From the NCBI GenBank assembly GCA_034509735.1, contig JACGWO010000006.1, positions 7,207,001 through 7,271,000 of the forward strand: a stretch of 64,000 nucleotides of DNA, in the 5' to 3' direction. Below the pieces are notes generated by a model that worked only from the letters and a program-made list of their open reading frames with translations, did not search any database and was not told the origin of the DNA. The stretch is from Sesamum alatum (taxonomy: Eukaryota; Streptophyta; Magnoliopsida; Lamiales; Pedaliaceae). Shown here one piece after another: positions 57,579 through 64,000 of this stretch (its first letter is position 1; each line of letters begins with the position of its first letter). The translations under genes were made by a program, and so were the position numbers.

Positions 57579-57950
57579 CTAGTCTTGATCTTCTTGCTCT
57601 ATGTTCTTCTTCCTCTGTAAGTGTCTCTTTCTCTAAGCTTTTTTATTATGGGTGGACGATGATGCCGGCGAGACAACCTCGAGGGGGCCAAGTTCTGGCC
57701 CCTCCGCGTATGGGGGCGACCGTCGGTGGAGTATAACGAAGGCGCGGAAGGGTCCTATAGCCTGTTAGACGAGCCCCAGTGAGGGTGAGGATTTGAATGG
57801 TGATGAGGAACATGTGGTGGATTCCTCCCCTGGCAAAGGAGCGGAGCCTCCTATCACTGACAGAGGGGGGGGGGGGGGGAGAGGGCGACTAGCCCTATTC
57901 TTTTGGGAGTTGCTCCTCCTCGCTTCGGGTCTCCGACCTGGACCCACTCT
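57579..57950. other. Leader-like spacer with poly-G tract
   Basis: GC content rises sharply here. The part from about 57650 is coding-like in texture but no frame is supported. A pure G run lies at 57866-57879. Confidence 0.35.
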
Positions 57951-60010
57951 TGACTGAATACCATATCCCTCCCCAACTTTACTCTTTTGGTTCCTTCTCC
58001 TAATAGCCAGCCCATTCTCCCCCCCCCCCCCCCCCCCCCAACCCAAACTGCTTATGCTTTTCTATTGCCCACTGAAGGTGGGCCTCTGCTTCCCCATCCC
58101 CCATTTTTACGAGGATATTGCCTATACTTTTGGGGTCCCCTTGAACCAACTGACCCCAAATTCTTTTCGTCAATTAGCTGGCTTCCCCCTAATTTTTAAA
58201 TACAATGGTGTCTACCCCACTGGTCAGGACTTCTTATCTTGTTTTCAGTAGAAAAAATTCGAACCCGGAGTCTTCCACCTCCCCCCCACCCCCTGAAGGG
58301 TGCATTTCCTGCCCGCTCCCAGTGCCCCCAAACTATGGCGTGGTAGCTTTTTTCTTTGTCCTCCCTCCTTCTCCCTGGGCGTTTTCCCATAACGGTTGCA
58401 AGACCTTCCTCCCCTCATTTCTTTTTCCATTCATGACAGGGCCCTCATCGAAGATCTTAACTCCCGGCCATATGATTGTCGAGGCTCAATAGAGGAGAGG
58501 CTCCTGTCTTACTTCAAGCTCAGCCTAAGTATGGTCCCCTTGGGGGAGCCACTGGGTATTAGTTGTTTTCTGCATGCTTCTTGGTTTTTCTTCATTCATG
58601 CTTTGTACTAATGTTTGCTTTGTTTTTTTCAGAATGCATAATGTTTAACAAGTTTCTATGTAGTGGCATTCAGAGCGACTCAGGGAGTCGAAAGGTGACA
58701 CATCCCAACTGCCCTTCTGAGTGGACTCCTACTTCTGGCGATTCCATGGGGAAGCAACCCCTTAGAGCCTCTCCAAGTAGGCTAAGGGGGCCTCTTATTT
58801 GGTTGTTCCTCTGCAGGTGTCAACTTGTTTTTGCGCGATTACTCCTCCAGTTCCGCCTCCTCCTCACGGGATACTAGTAGCTCCTCCCCTCGTTGCCAAC
58901 GGTTTATCCCTGAGTGGGGTCTCTACCCCCACCAATCTTTGGTGAAGGAGCCAGAAGGGGGACTTCGCTGGCTGTGGACTTCTTGAAGGGGGCTCTGCTC
59001 CTTGGGGACATGAAGGCATAGATCATTCACTCCCCGAGAGGACCTGCTGGGCTCTTCGCAGTCTATCATGCCAGGGTACTTCCCTACCTTCTCCTCTTCT
59101 TAATCTTTATTTCTATGACTTGTTTGTTGAGGTAGGTTTCTTTTCCAGGTGAGTGCGGTTCTGGGGGAGGTCATTTCTCGCTCCCAAGTTCCGCCTCCTC
59201 CTCCTTTGGATGGCTAGCAGAAGAGGCTAGAGGAGAAGGTGGACCGCCTAGCGTGGGAACTGACCAAGGCCAAGGAAGACAAGAAGGCGGCCCAAAAACG
59301 GGCTCGAGATGCTGAGGAGAAAGCCCAGGTGGCCGAGTACAAAATGGAGCAGCTGCAAAAACAACTAACGACGATGACAGAGAGTCAGTCCATTGCCTTG
59401 TCCAAGGTTAGGGAGCAGGCTTCCTGGGACTTCCCTAATTCCACATAGAGGCGTCAACACCTGGTGATTTACTGAGAGAGCCACCTCACCAAGTTCAGGA
59501 GACCAGAAGACTTCAAGGCGGAGGTGGGGAACATAGCAGGCCCTTTCTTAGAGTACGGCTTTAGGGCCTGTCAGTAGTAGCTCATTGCCCACGGATATCC
59601 TCCTCAGGGGGCAGAGGCTTCCTTGTTGGACTTTGAGGTGGTCTTGGACGGGATGCCTGATCCCTTTGCTTCCTCAGGCCCCAGCATCGAGTCACCCCGG
59701 CGGCTTCAGGCACCAAGTTAACTAGGTTGTTTGCTGCCATAACCTCCATCCTTCGATTTCTAAATGATATGTCTGGTCACTTCCTCTTAGAGGAGGAGCT
59801 CGACCTGATAATGGATACAGCCATGGAGGAGGTGAGAAACCCCTAGACGTTCCTGAGGGGATGGTGGTCAAGGAGCCAGCTGAGGATAATGTCGCCGCCC
59901 CTGAGCTTGCTGCAGCTGTGCCCATCCAAGAGGAACCGCCTGCTAAAGTCGCCGCCCCTGCTGTCGAGGAAGAGGTTTGAAAGGGAGAGGAGAAGGCCCC
60001 GCATGTGGGG
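57951..60010 (+). pseudogene. Extra ORF of 'putative gypsy-type transposon' kind, fragmented
   Basis: In the frame starting at 58054 the protein reads CFPIPHFYEDIAYTFGVPLN, QLTPNSFRQLAGF and YPTGQDFL, matching the plant transposon-associated domain PF04195 (Transposase_28). In another frame DRALIEDLNSRPYDCRGSIE and ERLLSYFKLSL follow (58430-58530). A coiled coil rich in K, E and A (KAKEDKKAAQKRARDAEEKA) lies at 59239-59430, then FKAEVGNIAGPFLEYGFRAC. Such proteins accompany Tat/Ogre-type retrotransposons; their role is unknown. Frames are broken by stops and by homopolymer C runs at 58021-58039. The orientation is opposite to the pol remnant at 60905-63999. Confidence 0.65.
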
Positions 60011-60740
60011 CAGCGCAATTAATATACCCCCCCCCCCCCCCCCCCCCCACTCTTTTATGAAATATTCTCTGCTTTATATTCCCCCATCATAGGTTGGGAT
60101 GAAATAATTTTATTTTTGCTTTGGATGACTTGGCCCCTGGCCAGATTAGCTGGGGGGGTTTTGCCATTTTAAATGTTTTCCTTATTATCTACATCTATCT
60201 AGGGTTTGCCACTTATATATGCTTTTGATCTCTTTTTTCTGCTGGTGTATGTTTGCCCTAGAGGGATGTATTTGATTATGCTTTGTGTATGGTGCTTGTT
60301 ATCATGCCTTGAAGTAACTGCTCTGTACACATAGAAACAACCAATTGACAGAGTTTAAAAAAAAATGAGGATTATTTTTGTGGTTTCAACACAGTCATGT
60401 ATTGTTTGAGCTAGCTGCCTGTGCTTAGGACAGGTTTTTAGTTTAGACTCCAAATGCCAGTGTGAAATCAGGGCTTACATTTTGCGGAGAGAGAAGAGAG
60501 GTGCCTGCTCCTAGGGGCAGGATTTCTTTCGGCCCCTGAAGGCTCTTTAGATGAAAGAATAAAGTAGTGTAAGGACGTAGAGCATATACCTTATGATAGG
60601 GTATAAATCTTGTCCCTAAAACTCCTTTTCCCCTTTCCTAGGTAACTATGAAATTAATAATGACTTGGTAATACCTGCGAACAAGACCTTATAAGCCAAA
60701 ACTTTTCTTCCTATTGGATCCAAGCTAGGAAGGTCATGCC
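60011..60740. other. Non-coding region with poly-C tract
   Basis: Starts with a C run at 60027-60048. The remainder is moderately AT-rich with no supported coding sequence. It lies between the antisense ORF and pol, possibly LTR or untranslated region of the same element. Confidence 0.4.
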
Positions 60741-60741
60741 T

Positions 60742-60890
60742 GAGAGGGTTCTACCAAGGGGGCTTATTTTTGTAAGGGCTCCACTGAGGGAGCTTATTTT
60801 TTAGGGAGTTCCACTGAGGGAGCTTATTTTTGGAAAGAGCTCCGCGGAGGGAGCTTATTCTTGAGGGGCTCCGCTGAGGGAGCTTATGGA
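60742..60890. repeat. 30-bp tandem repeat, five units
   Basis: Units centred on CACTGAGGGAGCTTATTTTT recur with a period of 30 bp; the AGCTTAT core starts at 60791, 60821, 60852 and 60881, with a degenerate first unit near 60762. The array lies just downstream of the integrase end on the minus strand. Confidence 0.85.
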
Positions 60891-60904
60891 TAGAACTTTC
60901 TAAA

Positions 60905-61800
60905 GGTTCTGGATGTTCCAGGGTTGGGGGAGAGGGAGCCCCCCTCCATCTTCTAGTTCATACGCTCCCAGACCCAATACTCTCATCACTTTATAAGGTC
61001 CTTCCAATGTGGGGTCCAGTTTCCCCATTGGTTTGGATGCTTCCACCTTCCGAAGCACCAAGTCGCTGACTTGAAAGTTCAAAGGTCTGAGCACGCGATT
61101 ATGAACTTTAATCATCAGGCTTTAAACCTTTGCATTCGAAGGAATGTTTTTTCTCATAGTTCTTTTATGAGATCTAGGTTCTCTTTGAGCTAGTTGTTGT
61201 TCCCCTCAGAGTAGCACATGATCCTATGTGAGGGCATGCCTAATTCAGCATGAATTACTGCATCAGTTCCATATACTAAGGAAAATAGCTTTCTTCTGTG
61301 GGATTCCTGGGGGTTGTTCGATAAGCCCATAGGACACTGGACAGTTTCGCCACCCAATTATCTCTAGCCTTATCTAATCTTTTCTTGATCCCCTAGACTA
61401 GGGTCCTATTAGTGACTTCCACCTGCTCATTGGCGTGAGCATATGCTATAGACATAAACCTTTGTTTGCTCTGCATCCCTCTGCACCAGTCCTGGATCTT
61501 TTGTCCCTGGAACTGCCTTCCGTTGTTAGAGATGATTTCTCTGGGGACCCTGAAATGACAAATTATGTTCTTCCAGATAAACTTCATAACTTCTCCTTTA
61601 GTGATACGCATGAGAGATTCTGCCTCTACCCATTTAGAAAAATAATCAATGGCTATCAGCAGGAACTTCCTCTACCATGGTGCCAAAGGAAAAGGTCCCT
61701 CCAAATCCATCCACCATTGCGCGAAGGGGCAGGGGCCAACAACGTGGTTAGGGGTTCAGCAGGTTGGTGGATGAGAGAGGCATGCTTTTGACATTTATCA
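60905..61800 (-). pseudogene. Tat/Ogre-type integrase remnant
   Basis: Minus strand: FIWKNIICHFRVPREIISNN, GRQFQGQKIQDWC and AHANEQVEVTNRTLV at 61611-61393 give the core with second D region and the glutamate. After frame breaks, the C-terminal part at 61115-60905 reads VHNRVLRPLNFQVSDLVLRK, KLDPTLEGPYKVMRVLGLGA and YELEDGG. This spacing and wording are typical of Tat-lineage Ty3/gypsy integrases. The second catalytic D appears as SNN instead of SDN, a likely inactivating change. Confidence 0.85.
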
Positions 61801-61939
61801 CATCTTCTAACCAAAGACATAGCATCTTGCCTTAAGGTAAGCCAGAACTATCCGGCCTTAAGGATTTTGTTGGCGAGGGCCAATGCTCCTATATGGATCT
61901 ACAACACTCCTCGTGAATTTCCTTAAAGACGTACGACCC

Positions 61940-62950
61940 CTCCTCCTAGGAGAGGCGCCTTAGTAATGGGTGCTTGAAGAATTTCTTGAATAATGTATCA
62001 CCATGTAAGAGGAACCGAGTGGCCCTCATTTTTAACCGGACCGCCTCCCATCGGTCCTCCGGGAGATGGCCATGTTTCAACCAAGCCTGATTGGATTGTC
62101 TCCAATCTCCGATTTGAAGCACCATTTGGACCTCTGAGAGGGAGCTCTCCTGGGGAATGTAGTGGATGGTTATTTGTCGAGTTCTGCAGTCTTGCAGAGT
62201 GCTCGCCAATTTAGATAGTAGTCAGCCTTGCCATTTTTCTCTCTCGCGATTTGAATAAGTTTGAAGTCATCAAATTTTCTTTCCATTCTTCTATCCTTCG
62301 TAGGTACTGCCTCATGGTATCCTCTTTAGCCTCATAGCTCCCTTCTATTTTCTTCATAATGAGCTGAGAGCCGGAGTATGCTCTTAGCTATCGTGCCCCC
62401 GCCTCCGAGGCATTTTCATCCCCAGAGCTAAGGCTTCGTACTCAACCTCAATATTGGAGGCTTTGAAGCCAAATTTGATAGCGAATTCCAAGTCCACCCC
62501 CTCGGGAAGGGTAATAACCGTCTGCTCACTGCTTTGAGCAGTGGAAGATCCATCTACGTGGAATAACCATCGCCCCTCCTCCAGAGGTGAAAAAGTTATC
62601 TCAGACATGAAGTCAACCAAGGCTTGCGCCTTAATCGCAGTTTGAGGGAGATATGTTATATCGTGCTCGCTTAGGTCTATGGCCCACTTAATCAGTCGTG
62701 CTTCCCCAAGACTTCTTTGAGAGGATAATTGGTACGCACTCCTATGTGGTGTGACCAAAAGTATAGCCTCAAGCTACGAGCAGTGATGACTAGCGCGAAT
62801 GCTACTTTCTCGATATGAGTATACCGTCCCTCAACCCCACTAAGGACCTTGCTAGCATAATATATGGGTATCTTCTTGCCCTCCTCTTCTCTCAAGAAAA
62901 CGGAACTAACTGGCTGAGCTGAGGCGGAAAGATAGACATACAAGATCTCT
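61940..62950 (-). pseudogene. Tat/Ogre-type RNase H and linker
   Basis: The RT-associated RNase H reads YVYLSASAQPVSSVFLREEE, IPIYYASKVLSGVEGRYTHI and LRLYFWSHHIGVRTNYPLKE at 62943-62700. A second RNase H-like domain follows with EARLIKWAIDLSEHDITYLP, KAQALVDFM, WLFHVDGSST and NIEVEYEALALGMK at 62700-62400; double RNase H is characteristic of the Tat lineage. The linker into integrase is at 62209-61946 (DWRQSNQAWLKHGHLPEDRW, ATRFLLHGDTLFKKFFKHPL). Frame changes occur at about 62690 and 62370. Confidence 0.85.
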
Positions 62951-63999
62951 TCTAGTGATAGTTGACCAAGAGGGGGTATGAGGGTCCAATTCTAGTGAAG
63001 ATATCCATATTTCTCCGCAGGCAATGTACGAGATCCCTCTGGAGGTCCTTTGATAACTGAGTACTTCCTTGGGGTATGAGGGTCCAGTTCTACAATCAAA
63101 AGTTCTTCAGCTGATTGAACCTTAGCAGGCTTTCCTAACGGGTAGGAGGGTCTTGGTCGTTTGGGCCCCTTAACGGGCCTGGGCCCCTGACGCTTACAAT
63201 CTTCATCTGGGGGCACCTTTTTTCTACCCCTTGTGCATGGCCTCAACGTAGCATTTTTGAGACTATCGATGGTCACCCTCCACTTCACCTACTCCCCCAA
63301 ACCTAGGGAATTTAATTTTCATGTGGTAGGTGGAGATGATTGCTTGAAAGGTATTGAGGGTAGGTCTCCAAAATCACATTATATGCTAAAAGAGTATCCA
63401 CTACTAGGAACTTTATTAGGCATGTCCTTCAGAGAGGGTGTTTACCCAAAGATAATGGGAATGTGACCGCCCCCGAGGGTGTACCTTCTCATCGGTAAAG
63501 CTGTACAAAGAGGTGTCCACCTTTTCCAGGGGGACCTCCCCAACTGCATTTGGTCATAAGCTTCCCCAAATAAGATATCCATTGAGCTCCCTGAGTCTAC
63601 AAAGACTCGACTGACCTCGTAATTCACAATTGTGGTTGTAATTACTAGTGCACCGTTATAGGGAATACTTGGGGCCGCCCTTTCTCTTGGTGAAAATTGG
63701 ATGACGGGAGTGCTAAGGGGTACACCAATCTCCCACACTCCCCTAGCCGCACATCCTTCAACCTCCCTGACGCTCACTTTTTTAGCACCATATGGGTCTC
63801 CTCCCAGAGGACCTCCCGATATCATAAGAATGATACCCTTCCAAGTGGCGTTATCCTGGGGCTCTTTGCCCTTGCCAGTCTCCTTCTTTTGGTAGGACCC
63901 CATACCCTGAAATTTTTTCCGACACACAAACTCCTGAAGATATCCATTTTGTACCAGTCGCTCTTTTTCGCTCTTGAGGTACGCCCTACATTCATCCAT
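62951..63999 (-). pseudogene. Tat/Ogre-type gag end and protease, RT missing, runs off the window
   Basis: The frame 63999-63442 begins inside gag (DECRAYLKSEKERLVQNGYL), passes a lysine-rich linker and reaches the retropepsin active site in VSRVFVDSGSSMDILFGEAY. After frame breaks comes a spacer with EELLIVELDPHTPRKYSVIK and GPPEGSRTLPAEKY at 63130-63000. Normally the whole reverse transcriptase follows, but here RNase H sequence starts within about 60 bases. A 22-bp direct repeat (GGGGTATGAGGGTCCA at 62973 and 63071) sits at this place and may mark the deletion. The element continues beyond 63999. Confidence 0.85.
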
Positions 64000-64000
64000 G

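Noticed and set aside
57765..58046. Glycine/proline-rich minus-strand protein
   Set aside because: Produced by poly-G and poly-C runs, which are also prone to sequencing error, and opposed by the better-supported plus-strand frame.
1..64000. CRISPR array, rRNA genes, telomere or long satellite array
   Set aside because: No regularly spaced short repeats with unique spacers, no rRNA-like sequence, no telomere repeats; tandem repeats are limited to three 520-bp units, five 30-bp units and microsatellites.

Overview
This is nuclear DNA from a flowering plant. It is AT-rich, has one intronless tRNA-Ala(UGC) gene, and is otherwise almost entirely transposable elements: Helitron, CACTA, Mutator-like, LINE, Ty1/copia, and Athila-, chromovirus- and Tat-type Ty3/gypsy. 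I find no intact protein-coding host gene. The species cannot be decided from the sequence. Essentially every coding stretch is a broken TE gene.

Layout. 0.65-10.9 kb (minus): an old autonomous-type Helitron coding region, split by a nearly complete CACTA transposon (2530-8170, 3-bp target duplication TTG). 10.9-16.2 kb: AT-rich DNA with a dispersed repeat carrying a small retroposon, a CACTA-type terminus, a diverged LTR fragment and a TIR element. 16270-16342: tRNA-Ala. 16458-23415 (minus): a copia element with target duplication GTTTT; deletions removed the 5' LTR end, primer site and gag start, and also the protease. 24978-29309: a 5'-truncated LINE with 18-bp target duplications, interrupted by a gag-only LTR retrotransposon. 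29.6-30.0 kb: another copia-type gag fragment. 30476-34480 and 46598-49996: two related non-autonomous Helitrons in opposite orientation. The left one carries a 520-bp tandem triplication and is cut off by a second CACTA copy. The right one carries a Mutator-type TIR element. 37549-45991: an Athila-type element with target duplication TATAT, internally rearranged into a large palindrome. 51.2-53.4 kb: chromovirus pol remnant. 53.4-57.6 kb: LTR-like DNA. 57.9-60.0 kb (plus): broken extra reading frame of the 'putative gypsy-type transposon' kind. 60.9-64.0 kb (minus): Tat/Ogre-type gag-pol remnant lacking reverse transcriptase, running off the window edge.

The genes do not form a functional pathway. 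The window is a record of nested insertions, of which several can be dated relative to one another: CACTA into Helitron, gag-only LTR element into LINE, CACTA end across a Helitron, MULE into Helitron, Athila element into a dispersed repeat. The strongest oddity is the Athila-type element. Its outer LTR boundaries and target duplication are intact, but it contains an inverted 4.6-kb block of the same family, giving palindromic arms of about 1.35 kb.
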